From Lachnospira pectinoschiza (GTDB taxonomy: Bacteria; Bacillota; Clostridia; Lachnospirales; Lachnospiraceae), in NCBI RefSeq assembly GCF_020564355.1, contig NZ_JAJCRR010000004.1, forward strand, positions 62,001 through 126,000: DNA of 64,000 bases. The letters run 5' to 3'. This document shows, in pieces, positions 17,638 to 27,222 of this stretch. Each line of letters starts with the position of its first letter. The first letter of the stretch is position 1. Made by a program: the position numbers and the translations under genes. Under the pieces are notes generated by a model. That model was not told the DNA's origin and ran no database searches. It saw only the letters and a program-made list of their open reading frames with translations.

Positions 17638-19119
17638 ATGTCTTTAAAAAGAAAATTCCAATATGTATATACAATAAGCAGTGCGGTGATTGCAGCAGCA
17701 CTTGTACTGGGAATATTGCTTTCTGTAAAAGGAATGGACATGCTGACCAATACCCTGGATAATAATGAAAAAGCAATAGAACTGTATAGAGCTGTAACGA
17801 AGGAACATAATACATTAAAATTATATTTCGAGGATGCACAGACAATATTGCCTGAACAGATTGATGAAGTCAGGAATGATACAAAAAGGATTCTGAAAAA
17901 AATCCCGGCAGATTATAATGGTATGAATGAGGAGCAGTATATTGTTATCCAGTCTATACATAATACATATGACAGCTATGATACGATATACCGCAGTATT
18001 ACAGAGTCGAATCTTAGTGAAAAAGAGTATAGAAATGCGATAGATAACTGTTATAAAGCACAGAATTACTTGGAAGATTATGTGAAAAAATATGAAAGCA
18101 TAACCGTATCGTTAGGAAATGAGCAGTATAACGGACAGAAAAAGCTATTCTATATAATACCGGTGATCTGTATTATTATTGCATTTGTAGTAATTGTATT
18201 GTTTATATGGATAAGGCTTTTTATGAGCCGGAGCATCGTAAAACCAATTTTAATGCTGTCGGATGAAGCAAGAAGAATAAGCATGAATGATTATTCCGGT
18301 GATGATATCATAATAAAAGGTGATGATGAAATATCACTTCTGATTAAGGAATTCACAGAGATGAAACATTCAACAAAGAATTATATCGTTACGCTTAAAG
18401 AAAAACATAAAGTTGAACAGCAGCTTGAGCATATGCGTTTTGAAATGCTCAAAAACCAGATTAATCCACATTTTCTTTTTAATACATTAAATCTGATTGC
18501 AGGAACGGCAGAAATTGAAGATGCCGTAACAACGGAAAAGATGATAAATACGTTGAGCCGTCTTTTCAGATATAATCTTAAAACGCAGACTTCCATTATG
18601 CCGTTGGAGCAGGAAGTAAAAATAATGGATGATTATATGTATTTACAGCAGATGAGATTCGGGCAAAGAATAAAATATATGTGTGATGTTGATAAAGAAT
18701 GTATGGATGAGCTTGTACCGGCATTTGTCTTACAGCCGCTTATTGAAAATGCAATCATACACGGCTTGTCCTCCTCATCTAAAGGTGGTCTTATCTATGT
18801 AAGATGTTTTAAGAAAGAGGATAAAATGTGGCTGTCCGTTGCAGATACGGGGATTGGAATTGAAAGAGATAAATTGAAAAATATCAGAAGATATATTGAT
18901 AATATATTTTTATCACCGGATACCAAACCGGCTGCAACTGCTGAAAATGACAATAAAAGTGATGCGGATAACGGAATAAAGAGAAAAACCGTAGGAGTCG
19001 GCATAGGAAATATTGCGTACAGAATAAAAGGCATGTACAATAACAGCGGTATCAAAATTTATAGTGTAAAAGACCGCGGAACAGTGATACAGATATTTTT
19101 TGATAACTATAGTAAATGA
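17638..19119 (+). CDS. YesM/LytS-type membrane sensor histidine kinase
   Basis: About 493 residues. A first membrane segment (about 12-30) and a second (about 176-200) frame an extracytoplasmic helical region; a HAMP-like stretch follows. The His_kinase motif NPHFLFNTLN carries the phosphoacceptor H278, and the ATPase part has LQPLIENAIIHG and ADTGIGI. The ATG at 17638 is chosen because CAGGAG precedes it; it begins three bases after the DctP stop. It probably senses the bound state of the neighbouring solute-binding protein. Confidence 0.92.
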   Translation: MSLKRKFQYVYTISSAVIAAALVLGILLSVKGMDMLTNTLDNNEKAIELYRAVTKEHNTLKLYFEDAQTILPEQIDEVRNDTKRILKKIPADYNGMNEEQYIVIQSIHNTYDSYDTIYRSITESNLSEKEYRNAIDNCYKAQNYLEDYVKKYESITVSLGNEQYNGQKKLFYIIPVICIIIAFVVIVLFIWIRLFMSRSIVKPILMLSDEARRISMNDYSGDDIIIKGDDEISLLIKEFTEMKHSTKNYIVTLKEKHKVEQQLEHMRFEMLKNQINPHFLFNTLNLIAGTAEIEDAVTTEKMINTLSRLFRYNLKTQTSIMPLEQEVKIMDDYMYLQQMRFGQRIKYMCDVDKECMDELVPAFVLQPLIENAIIHGLSSSSKGGLIYVRCFKKEDKMWLSVADTGIGIERDKLKNIRRYIDNIFLSPDTKPAATAENDNKSDADNGIKRKTVGVGIGNIAYRIKGMYNNSGIKIYSVKDRGTVIQIFFDNYSK

Positions 19120-19139
19120 TATTCGGTGGGGGAAGACGG

Positions 19140-19973
19140 ATGTATAGGGTATTATTAGTTGATGATGAACAGATTGAACGTATGGCGCTGGCTAAAAAAA
19201 TAGACAGATATTATGGAGATAAAGTGGAGATATACCACGCTGTAAATGGAAGAGAAGCGGTTGCCATGTGCGGCGAACAAAAAAATGATATTGTTATTAT
19301 GGATATATCCATGCCTGAAATGAATGGTGTAATGGCGGCGAAATATATAAGAAAAATGGATGATGAGTGTTCAATCATATTCCTGAGTGCGTATGATGAC
19401 TTTGAATATGCAAGAAATGCAATTAAAGTCAGGGCTTTGGATTATCTGTTAAAACCCTGCGATATGAATGATTTGCTGGCAGTGATGGATACGGCATTAC
19501 AAAAGCTTGATAAAGAAAATGTTTTTAATGGAAATAGTATCTCTGGGAAAGAACAGAATAAAGAAACAGAAATATGCGGAAGCAACGCTAATAATGTCAG
19601 AGAAAACAGACCCAAAAGAACAGATAATGTAAGGAATTCTGATGAGCAGACAACAATAAAATACTTAAAAGAGTATGTGGAAAATAATTATATATATGAT
19701 ATATCCATGCAGGAAGCCGCAGAAGAAATGGGATATTCAGATGCATATTTCAGCAAATTGTTTAAACAATATTTTAATCAGAATTTTACGGCATATCTTA
19801 CAGAGTATAGAATAAAAAAAGCAAAGGAACTGCTTAGCAATACCAATCATAGCATTAAAGACATAAGCAGAATGGTAGGATACACGGATTCCAATTATTT
19901 TGCCAAAATATTTAAACGGTTAGTCGGCGAAATTCCTTCAAAGTATCGTGAAAATTTAACAGAAAATGAATGA
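19140..19973 (+). CDS. YesN-type response regulator with AraC DNA-binding domain
   Basis: About 277 residues. An N-terminal receiver domain has the acidic pair VDDE, phosphoacceptor D55 in IMDISMPEMNG and lysine in LLKPCD. A Ser/Asn/Lys-rich linker (about 128-175) leads to two AraC-type helix-turn-helix units (SMQEAAEEMGYSDAYFSKLF, then IKDISRMVGYTDSNYF). It is the partner of the kinase just upstream and is expected to activate the TRAP transporter operon that follows. I choose ATG 19140, where the receiver domain starts; an upstream ATG at 19116 is in frame. Confidence 0.92.
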   Translation: MYRVLLVDDEQIERMALAKKIDRYYGDKVEIYHAVNGREAVAMCGEQKNDIVIMDISMPEMNGVMAAKYIRKMDDECSIIFLSAYDDFEYARNAIKVRALDYLLKPCDMNDLLAVMDTALQKLDKENVFNGNSISGKEQNKETEICGSNANNVRENRPKRTDNVRNSDEQTTIKYLKEYVENNYIYDISMQEAAEEMGYSDAYFSKLFKQYFNQNFTAYLTEYRIKKAKELLSNTNHSIKDISRMVGYTDSNYFAKIFKRLVGEIPSKYRENLTENE

Positions 19974-19978
19974 AAAGC

Positions 19979-20050
19979 ACAGCTCTTTCCGGATGTCATT
20001 AGATAAATAGGACTTCCGGTGGGGGCTGTTTTTATTTTGTATATAGTAAA
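19979..20050 (+). terminator. Probable terminator between sensor and transporter operons
   Basis: ACAGC...CCGG pairs with CCGG...GCTGT across a loop, followed by TTTTTATTTT. The stem is interrupted, so termination may be partial. Confidence 0.55.
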
Positions 20051-20247
20051 ACTGCACAATATAATTGCGTATAAACTGTGAAATATATCATGTTATGACA
20101 AAAAAATCTCCTCCAATGACAAACATTTACGGTATTAAAACCAAAACGATGCTTTTATTATATAAATATAGAATAAAACCGGTTATAAAGCAGAGGTTAT
20201 TCAGTAATTTGGCTTTAATAGGTGTCAAAAACAAAAGGAGGAAACAG

Positions 20248-21276
20248 ATGATTAAAACAATAATGAAACGATGTGCTGTACTGATGTTATGTATGGTTAT
20301 GACCGTTGGATTATTTGGCTGTAATCTGTCAGTAAATAATGGAAAACGTATCGTAAGAATAGCGATAGCACAGTCGGAAACACATCCGGAATACCTGGGA
20401 CTTGTTGCATTTAAAGAATACGTTGAGGAAAGACTGGGGGACAAATATGAAGTCCAGATTTTTCCAAACGAATTATTGGGTTCGATACAGAAAACAATAG
20501 AGCTTACACAGACAGGAGCGATTGATTTCGCAGTTGCGGGTACAGCGAATCTTGAAACATTTGCAGATGTATATGAAGTGTTTAGTATGCCATATCTTTT
20601 CGATTCAGTTGAAAGCTATAAGGCAGTAATGCAGGATACGGATTATATGGAAAATGTATATGAATCAACAGATTCTTCCGGTTTCAGAGTCCTTACATGG
20701 TACAATGCCGGAACAAGAAATTTTTATGGTAAAAAAGCGATAAATACACCGGCAGACCTTTCGGGAATGAAGATCAGAGTACAGCAAAGTCCCGCTAGTG
20801 TAGCCATGATGCAGGCATTTGGAGCGGCGGCTTCTCCGATGAGTTTCGGTGAAGTATATACAGCAATCCAGCAGGGCGTAATAGATGGGGCTGAAAATAA
20901 TGAGCTTGCATTAACGAATAATAAACACGGTGAGGTTGCCAAGTATTACACGTATAATATGCACCAGATTATACCGGATATGCTTGTTGGAAATCTGAAA
21001 TTTATTCAGGGACTTGATGAGGATGAATTAAAGGTGTTTAAGGAAGCAGCCTTAAAGTCTACAGAGGTTGAACTTACAGAGTGGGACAAGTGCGTTGAGG
21101 AAGCTAAAAATACAGCCCATAACGAGATGGGTGTGGAATTTATATATCCGGACATTACACTTTTTAAAGATAAAGTTAAAAATATGCAGCAGGATATGAT
21201 TCAGAAAAATCCTTCGATTGTTGATATATACAATCATATTCAGGAAGTAAATAAACGCATAGGGGAGGAAAAGTAA
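20248..21276 (+). CDS. dctP: TRAP-type solute-binding lipoprotein (DctP family), second copy
   Basis: 342 residues from the ATG at 20248, which follows AAAGGAGG; the open frame upstream to 20065 has no site. The signal peptide ends in a lipobox, GLFGC, so it is membrane-anchored. DctP features are FSMPYLFDSVE, TWYNAGTRNFYGKK, the carboxylate-binding arginine in IRVQQSP, and GVIDGAENN. It delivers the solute to the QM membrane subunits encoded directly downstream. It is related to, but clearly diverged from, the DctP at 16619. Confidence 0.92.
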   Translation: MIKTIMKRCAVLMLCMVMTVGLFGCNLSVNNGKRIVRIAIAQSETHPEYLGLVAFKEYVEERLGDKYEVQIFPNELLGSIQKTIELTQTGAIDFAVAGTANLETFADVYEVFSMPYLFDSVESYKAVMQDTDYMENVYESTDSSGFRVLTWYNAGTRNFYGKKAINTPADLSGMKIRVQQSPASVAMMQAFGAAASPMSFGEVYTAIQQGVIDGAENNELALTNNKHGEVAKYYTYNMHQIIPDMLVGNLKFIQGLDEDELKVFKEAALKSTEVELTEWDKCVEEAKNTAHNEMGVEFIYPDITLFKDKVKNMQQDMIQKNPSIVDIYNHIQEVNKRIGEEK

Positions 21277-21761
21277 TGGCTATATTAGATAATATAAGAA
21301 ATGTCATGAATAAAGTAATCAGAATTATATGTATAGTACTTTTTGCATTTATGGTTATTATTGGAACGTACCAGATACTTGTAAGATACATTTTCAATAG
21401 TCCAAGTACTGTATCGGAAGAACTTCTGACGTATTCATTTACGTGGATGTCTTTATTTGCAGCCGCCTATGTGTCTGGAAAAAGAGAACATATGAGAATG
21501 GGGTTTCTTGCAGATAAGTTAAGTGAAAAGAATTTAACAATACTTAATGTTGTAATTGAAATTATAACAATTGCATTTGCATTGATAGTAATGGTCTATG
21601 GAGGTATATCCATTACAAGTCTGTCGATGACTCAGAAGACAGCATCTCTTGGTATTCCAATGGGATATATATATATTGTTATTCCCATAACAGGAATTGT
21701 TATTGCAGTGTATGGCATATTAAATGTGACAGATCTTATCAGGAAAGGAGAAAATGTATGA
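21276..21761 (+). CDS. dctQ: TRAP transporter small permease (DctQ)
   Basis: 161 residues with four hydrophobic segments, and the family motif VSEELLTYSFTWMSLFAAAY. It forms the small membrane subunit of the sodium-coupled TRAP transporter. Its start codon overlaps the dctP stop (TAATG) and its end overlaps dctM by four bases. Confidence 0.92.
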   Translation: MAILDNIRNVMNKVIRIICIVLFAFMVIIGTYQILVRYIFNSPSTVSEELLTYSFTWMSLFAAAYVSGKREHMRMGFLADKLSEKNLTILNVVIEIITIAFALIVMVYGGISITSLSMTQKTASLGIPMGYIYIVIPITGIVIAVYGILNVTDLIRKGENV

Positions 21762-23068
21762 ATATAGCATGGTTATCAGGTCTTATTATATTAGTGATTC
21801 TTGTTATAATGCTTATAGCAGGAGCGCCGATTGCAATATCACTTGCAGTTTCATCAATATGTGCAATCCTTCCGGTATTGTCAACCGAACCGGCACTTGT
21901 AACCGGTGCGCAGAGAATATTTTCGGGAATATCAGTATTTAATCTGATAGCGATTCCATTTTTTATTCTTGCCGGTAACATCATGAATAAAGGTGGAATT
22001 GCCATAAAACTTATTAACTTTGCAAAGATATTTACAGGAAGAATACCGGGTTCGCTTGCACATACAAATGTTGTGGCAAATATGCTTTTTGGTGCGATAT
22101 CAGGTTCGGGTACGGCAGCAGCTTCGGCAATGGGTGCTATTATAGGACCGGTTGAAGAAGAAGAAGGGTATGATAAGAATTTTTCAGCAGCCGTAAATAT
22201 CGCCACAGCACCGACAGGCTTGCTGATACCACCTAGCAATGTAATGATTACATTTGCGATGGTCAGCGGTGGAACTTCAATAGCCGCACTTTTTATGGCA
22301 GGTTATATTCCGGGGATTCTCTGGGGACTTGCATGTATGGTAGTAATCTATATATATGCAAAGAAAAGAGGATATACAAGCAGTAAACGATATGCACTCA
22401 AGGAAAAAACTAAAATAATACTTGAAGCATTGCCGTGTCTTCTTATGATTATTATCGTTATCGGCGGTATTATTGGTGGTATTTTCACGGCAACCGAGGG
22501 TGCAGTCGTTGCAGTTGTATATAGTCTTATACTTTCACTTGTATTTTATAAGTCTATTAAAGTAAGTGAACTTCCTAAGCTTCTTATGGACAGCGCAGAA
22601 ATGACAGGAATCATCATATTCCTTATCGGTGTATCAAGCATAATGTCATGGGTTATGGCATTTACAGGCATACCGGCAGCGATATCGGGAGTAATGCTTG
22701 GTATCAGCAGTAACAAGTATGTTATTCTGCTCATAATAAATGTTATTCTTCTTATTGTCGGAACATTTATGGATATGACACCTGCCTGCCTTATATTCAC
22801 CCCGATCTTCCTTCCGATATGTCAGGCAGTCGGTATGAATACCATTCATTTCGGTATTATGATGATATTCAACTTATGTATCGGAACAATCACACCTCCG
22901 GTTGGAACAACGCTTTTCGTAGGTGTTAAGGTCGGAAAGACAAAGATAGAAGATGTTATAAAGCCTTTGCTTTATTATTTCGCGGCAATATTTATTGTCC
23001 TTTTACTTGTAACTTATATACCGGCTATTTCATTATGGCTTCCGGGATTATTGGGTTATGTAAAGTAG
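21758..23068 (+). CDS. dctM: TRAP transporter large permease (DctM)
   Basis: 436 residues, about 12 hydrophobic segments. Family motifs are IPFFILAGNIMNKGGIA, SGSGTAAASAMG and IPPSNVMI, and TPPVGTTLFVG near the end. It is the ion-coupled transport subunit and works with the DctP and DctQ proteins encoded just upstream. An ATGA overlap with dctQ points to coupled translation; a strong terminator follows. Confidence 0.95.
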   Translation: MNIAWLSGLIILVILVIMLIAGAPIAISLAVSSICAILPVLSTEPALVTGAQRIFSGISVFNLIAIPFFILAGNIMNKGGIAIKLINFAKIFTGRIPGSLAHTNVVANMLFGAISGSGTAAASAMGAIIGPVEEEEGYDKNFSAAVNIATAPTGLLIPPSNVMITFAMVSGGTSIAALFMAGYIPGILWGLACMVVIYIYAKKRGYTSSKRYALKEKTKIILEALPCLLMIIIVIGGIIGGIFTATEGAVVAVVYSLILSLVFYKSIKVSELPKLLMDSAEMTGIIIFLIGVSSIMSWVMAFTGIPAAISGVMLGISSNKYVILLIINVILLIVGTFMDMTPACLIFTPIFLPICQAVGMNTIHFGIMMIFNLCIGTITPPVGTTLFVGVKVGKTKIEDVIKPLLYYFAAIFIVLLLVTYIPAISLWLPGLLGYVK

Positions 23069-23082
23069 TGCTTATGTAAAAT

Positions 23083-23128
23083 ATCCCCATTCACAGAGTT
23101 TATATAATCTGTGAATGGGGATGTTTTT
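23083..23128 (+). terminator. Terminator of the TRAP operon
   Basis: ATCCCCATTCACAGA and TCTGTGAATGGGGAT form a perfect 15-base stem with a 10-base loop, followed by GTTTTTG. Confidence 0.92.
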
Positions 23129-23289
23129 GTACATATATTATGATTAAGAGTAAAGCGAAGAATATTATGAAATATAGAAATATAAAAATCTTTATTGAAA
23201 GAAAAGTTGTTGTATGATACTATAACCGTATAAACGGATAAGGTATTTATAAATACGGATGCATGAGAAATATTGATGGAGGAAAAATT

Positions 23290-23655
23290 GTGATTATCAG
23301 TGAAAGAATTTTTTATGTAATGGAGCAGAAGAACATAACACAGTTGGAACTCTCGAGAAGAACTGGAATTGCAACGAGCAACATTAGTGATTGGAAAAAG
23401 AAAAAAACAAATCCTAAGGCGGATTGTTTGATTTCAATATGTGATGCATTAGAAATCACCGCTGATCAACTTTTAACGGGAAAAGGAATTGATCCGGAAT
23501 GTAAAGATGCAGATATGGATTATCAAGTTACCAGGTCGGATATTAAGATTTTAAAACAGATACACAGTCTGGATGATACGCAGTATAAAAGACTGATGGC
23601 ATATATGAAGGCTTTGAAGAAGTTAGAACAAATGGAGAGTATAGTGGAAAAATAG
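23290..23655 (+). CDS. XRE/Cro-type helix-turn-helix protein
   Basis: About 121 residues. The N-terminal half is an XRE DNA-binding domain (NITQLELSRRTGIATSNISD, then ADQLLTGKG). The C-terminal half is helical and charged (ILKQIHSLDDTQYKRLMAYM). Phage-type repressors look like this. The GTG at 23290 follows GGAGG by seven bases; an ATG at 23263 is also in frame. It heads an islet of phage-like and restriction-like fragments. Confidence 0.85.
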   Translation: MIISERIFYVMEQKNITQLELSRRTGIATSNISDWKKKKTNPKADCLISICDALEITADQLLTGKGIDPECKDADMDYQVTRSDIKILKQIHSLDDTQYKRLMAYMKALKKLEQMESIVEK

Positions 23656-23692
23656 TCAATCATAATTTGTAACCGATTTATTGGGAGGAAGG

Positions 23693-23851
23693 ATGGAAAA
23701 AACAAAAGAGTTGATTACAACAGATTATATTCGTAATAAGGTGTATATAATTCGTGGGCAACAAGTGAGGCTTGATCAGGATTTGGCAGAAATTTAAGGT
23801 TATCAAGTTAAGAATTTAAATCAGCAAGTAAAACACATTCAGAATAGGGAG
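23693..23851 (+). pseudogene. ORF6N-domain remnant with in-frame stop
   Basis: A good GGGAGGAAGG site and ATG start a frame reading DYIRNKVYIIRGQQVRLDQD, then LAEI, then a stop (TAA at 23795) where the family has a tyrosine. The same frame continues GYQVKNLNQQVKHIQNR, which is the next part of the ORF6N domain. One base change (TAT to TAA) explains the stop. The rest of the family (about 150 more residues) is absent; the same frame runs on into the HNH gene. Confidence 0.65.
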
Positions 23852-23863
23852 TTCAGAGTAATT

Positions 23864-24430
23864 ATGATGACAAAGATACAGGCGATAGAGTTATCGGCAG
23901 AAAAAATTTTACAGGGGAATATTACCGAAGCCCAAACAGTTATGGATACAGAATATCCATTTCAAAAAAAAACGGCACAGGGCAGAAAATACACAGACAA
24001 AGAAAAAATGGAGCAGTTTGTACGTGATGGTTTTATTGACAGGTATAGTGGGCAGAAGTTAGTGAATCCAGGATTATTAAAGGTTTTATCACATTATATG
24101 CCGGAAACTGTTCCATATCATGCACATTGGAAAATGGAATCTTGTCACAACGCATACTGGGAATTTGTGCCGACAGTTGACCATATTTATCCAGTGGCAC
24201 TAGGCGGAACTGATTCGTCAGAAAACTGGGCAACGACTTCAATGCTTCATAATTCAATTAAAAGTAACTGGACATTAGCACAATTAAATTGGAAATTGCA
24301 TGATGCTGGAAATTATAATGAATATGACGGATTGACAGAAATTTTTATAAAGCTGGTGCGGTCTGATGAAGCATTATTAAAGGATGCATATATTAAAAAA
24401 TGGTATAGATTATCGGTGGCAAACAAGTGA
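23864..24430 (+). CDS. HNH endonuclease-like protein
   Basis: 188 residues. The C-terminal part has an HNH-type nuclease motif: DHIYPVALGGTDSSENWATT followed by HNSIKSNW, with the first His, the Gly pair and the Asn and His of the third element. The N-terminal 90 residues are not recognised. Stand-alone HNH proteins of this size are usually phage or restriction-type nucleases. The frame is shared with the ORF6N remnant upstream, so the present start (23864) may be a by-product of a fusion. Confidence 0.7.
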   Translation: MMTKIQAIELSAEKILQGNITEAQTVMDTEYPFQKKTAQGRKYTDKEKMEQFVRDGFIDRYSGQKLVNPGLLKVLSHYMPETVPYHAHWKMESCHNAYWEFVPTVDHIYPVALGGTDSSENWATTSMLHNSIKSNWTLAQLNWKLHDAGNYNEYDGLTEIFIKLVRSDEALLKDAYIKKWYRLSVANK

Positions 24431-24491
24431 ATTTGTAAAAACAGAAAATATTGTAATTTGGCAATAAGACGGCTTAGAATTGGGGGTTCAT

Positions 24492-24846
24492 ATGATAAAC
24501 AGACAAAAGCTGTCCGCGGCGCTTGAGGAATATAAAAAAGATTTTGATAGTGAGTGGGAGGACGAAAAATATAAGTGGCAGGCAGTAAAATGCTTTCAGG
24601 ATAACTGGGATATTCATGTAGTGGATTTTGCGGCAATGCTTGCAAAATCACTGAAAAAAACGGCAAATTTATTGACCTCGAATATCGGGGAATCGGTACG
24701 TAATGGGCGGTAATATTATCTGGGTGCGGACACTGGATTTGAATCAGCCGTTTACACAGATTGCGGGACAGCTTGAAAAAATCGCAGAGGATTATTTTGG
24801 GGAAAATGTAATGGAACAGAATGCAGATTCCATAATAAGGAGGTAG
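24492..24846 (+). pseudogene. Remnant of a McrB-like AAA restriction protein
   Basis: A first frame (24492-24713, 74 codons from the ATG) begins INRQKLSAALEEYKKDF and continues DEKYKWQAVKCFQDNW, like the N-terminus of McrB-type AAA proteins. It breaks off after 70 residues. A second frame (24703-24846) encodes IIWVRTLDLNQPFTQIAGQL, like a family C-terminal piece. The ATPase core between them is gone, consistent with a large deletion and a frameshift. Family assignment is from memory of similar sequences and is tentative. Confidence 0.45.
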
Positions 24847-24851
24847 AACAG

Positions 24852-26141
24852 ATGCAGTATTTTAAGTTACAAATCGGATGTATGCTGATCGTGCTTTACG
24901 TGGCATTTATTTATATCCGTGAGAAGTATGAATATAAAGTAAAGCAGAAAGAGCCGGTATTTGAACTGCTTTTGATTACGGGAATCCTAAGCATTGTATT
25001 TGACGGGGCAACGGCATATACCGTAAATTATCTTGATAAAGTGCCTGGGCTTGTCAATGCTGTGCTTCATGCCTGCTTTTTGTGCGGACTGGATACACTG
25101 TCATTTGTAATATTTTTATATATGTACGATATAACAAGAGGAGTGCCAAAAAGCAGAAAAATAAAGACATTAATCATACTGCCGCTGGCAATATGCATTG
25201 CAGTAGTGATTCTGTTTATGCCACAGCTGGAGTACCGTTCCGGCAGAATTACCAATTATTCCATGGGAATTTCTGCGTATACCTGTTTTATTATGGTCGC
25301 TGTTTATATGCTGGGAACGGTCATTCTTCTGGTAAAAGGCTGGAGAAATATGGGACATCATAAGCTGATTACGCTGACGACCTGTATTGCGGCGGCAAAT
25401 GTGGTGACGATTTATCAGATGATTTATCCTGAATCGCTCATATCCTGTCTGGTGCCGACATTTGTCATTATCGGTTCTTATCTGAATGTTGAAAATCCGC
25501 TGTTTACAAAGCTGCAGGCGCACAACCGTGAAATGGTCATGGGCTTTGCAACATTGGTGGAAAACAGGGATGGCAGTACAGGAGGGCATATCCGCAGAAC
25601 AACGACATATGTAAAGCTTCTGGCAGAAGAACTGCAGAAAAGGGGAATGTATAAAGGACAGCTGACACAGGATTACATAGAAAATCTTACCATAGCCGCG
25701 CCAATGCACGATGTTGGAAAGATTGCCATACCGGATGCTATTTTACAAAAACCGGGCAGGCTCACAGATGAAGAATTTGCCATTATGAGAACGCATGCGG
25801 AAAAAGGCGGAGAAATCATAAAAGAAACGTTTGGACATATCGGTGACGGTGAATATGAAAAAATGGCATATGAGGTTGCAAGGTATCATCATGAAAAATG
25901 GAATGGAAAAGGGTATCCGCAGGGGCTGGCCGGAGAGGATATTCCATTATGTGCAAGGATTATGTCGGTAGCAGATGTATTTGATGCGGTTTCCGCCAAA
26001 AGATGTTACAGGGATGCGATGCCGTTAGAACAGTGCTTTGAGATTATTGAAAAGGGCAGCGGACAGGATTTTGACCCTGACATTGCGGAAGTATTTCTGG
26101 ATATGAGAGAACGGATTGGGCAGGTAGTGGGGGCAATCTGA
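24852..26141 (+). CDS. Membrane-bound HD-GYP cyclic-di-GMP phosphodiesterase
   Basis: 429 residues. About seven hydrophobic segments fill residues 1-215. The HD-GYP domain follows: ENRDGSTGGHIRRT, the metal pair H286-D287 in MHDVGKIAIPD, HHEKWNGKGYPQGL with G354-Y355-P356, and SVADVFDAVSAKRCYR. It is expected to hydrolyse cyclic-di-GMP or a related dinucleotide in answer to a signal sensed by the membrane part. The ATG follows GGAGG by eight bases. Nothing nearby names its target. Confidence 0.92.
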   Translation: MQYFKLQIGCMLIVLYVAFIYIREKYEYKVKQKEPVFELLLITGILSIVFDGATAYTVNYLDKVPGLVNAVLHACFLCGLDTLSFVIFLYMYDITRGVPKSRKIKTLIILPLAICIAVVILFMPQLEYRSGRITNYSMGISAYTCFIMVAVYMLGTVILLVKGWRNMGHHKLITLTTCIAAANVVTIYQMIYPESLISCLVPTFVIIGSYLNVENPLFTKLQAHNREMVMGFATLVENRDGSTGGHIRRTTTYVKLLAEELQKRGMYKGQLTQDYIENLTIAAPMHDVGKIAIPDAILQKPGRLTDEEFAIMRTHAEKGGEIIKETFGHIGDGEYEKMAYEVARYHHEKWNGKGYPQGLAGEDIPLCARIMSVADVFDAVSAKRCYRDAMPLEQCFEIIEKGSGQDFDPDIAEVFLDMRERIGQVVGAI

Positions 26142-26281
26142 TGGATTCACCCACGGATAATAACTGTACTGCTTTTTTGGAGTTCTAATATTGACATGGA
26201 TTGGCAGCCGGTTGTATGCTTATAAATATCAGAAAACAGACATAGATATTTGCAAACAGAAATAAAAGGACAGGTTATACG

Positions 26282-27013
26282 ATGAACGGATTTGATAAAA
26301 TGAATAAAAAACTGCTGGCTTCACAGGTAGAAGATGCATTAATGGACGATATTTTAAATAAGCCGGTTCCGATTGGGGAAAAAATCCCGAATGAATATGA
26401 ACTGGCAGAAATGTACGGTGTAGGGAGAAGCACAATCCGTGAAACAGTAAAAAGTCTGGTATCCAAGGGCATTTTAGAGGTGCGGCAGGGTTCGGGAACG
26501 TATGTTATCGGAACAGATACATTGGAAAATGATCCACTGGGTTTTTCTAAATATGAAGATAAGTATAAGCTGGCACTGGAGCTGTTTGAAGTCCGCTTAA
26601 TGCTGGAACCGGAGATTGCTGCGCTCGCCGCCCAGAAAGCGACAGAGCAGGATAAAGAAGAAATTGTGCGGCTGTGTGATGAGGTGGAGAATTTCTATCG
26701 TGCCGGAAAAAATCATACAAAAAAAGATCAGGCATTTCATGCGGCGATTGCAAAAGCAAGTGGTAACAGTGTGGTAGAGTCACTGATGCCGACAATTCAC
26801 ACGGCGATTATTACATTCGTCAATCTGACCTATCACAAGCTGATGGAAGAGACAATCCAGACACACAGGGCGGTTACGGAAGCAATTGTGCAGGGCGATT
26901 CAGTCGGCGCAAAATGTGCCATGATTATGCACCTGACCTATAACCGGCAGATGTTGGTGAAAATGATGCAGGAGCGCAAAGCAGGCAATAAAACAGACGA
27001 TAATAAAGAATAA
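26282..27013 (+). CDS. GntR/FadR family transcriptional regulator
   Basis: 243 residues. The N-terminal winged helix is GntR type (IPNEYELAEMYGVGRSTIRE, then VRQGSGTYV). The FCD effector domain follows, with its metal-site histidines in DQAFHAAIAKASGN, TIQTHRAVTEAI and MIMHL. FadR-subfamily regulators sense acids such as gluconate, galactonate or lactate. It lies upstream of a gluconate-type permease and an IlvD/Edd dehydratase, and its likely operators flank the permease promoter. Confidence 0.92.
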   Translation: MNGFDKMNKKLLASQVEDALMDDILNKPVPIGEKIPNEYELAEMYGVGRSTIRETVKSLVSKGILEVRQGSGTYVIGTDTLENDPLGFSKYEDKYKLALELFEVRLMLEPEIAALAAQKATEQDKEEIVRLCDEVENFYRAGKNHTKKDQAFHAAIAKASGNSVVESLMPTIHTAIITFVNLTYHKLMEETIQTHRAVTEAIVQGDSVGAKCAMIMHLTYNRQMLVKMMQERKAGNKTDDNKE

Positions 27014-27142
27014 TAAAAACAATAAATCGGTTGGTAAACAGCAGGGAAAACGAGAGGAAAAATTTGTAAAAAACATCAGACAATTTATGCAGGCAATGTT
27101 AAAATATGGAATTATAAAATGAATAGTTGTGCAAAAATCACA

Positions 27143-27184
27143 AAAAAAAGACGGATTACAACGGTTAATCCGTCTTTTTTTAGT
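27143..27184 (+). terminator. Terminator after the FadR-type regulator
   Basis: AGACGGATTA and TAATCCGTCT form a 10-base stem with a seven-base loop, with an A run before and seven T after. Confidence 0.92.
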
Positions 27185-27205
27185 ACAAAAAACGAAAATA
27201 AAATA

Positions 27206-27222
27206 AATACATCGGATGTATT
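27206..27222. promoter_or_regulatory. Putative FadR-type operator 1
   Basis: AATACATCGGATGTATT is a perfect 8-base inverted repeat around one G. It ends inside the -35 box of the permease promoter. Binding by the neighbouring GntR/FadR protein is inference from position and symmetry. Confidence 0.65.

Noticed and set aside
20065-20247. A longer start for the second DctP protein
   Set aside because: The extra 61 residues have no ribosome binding site and would bury the lipoprotein signal peptide that begins at 20248.
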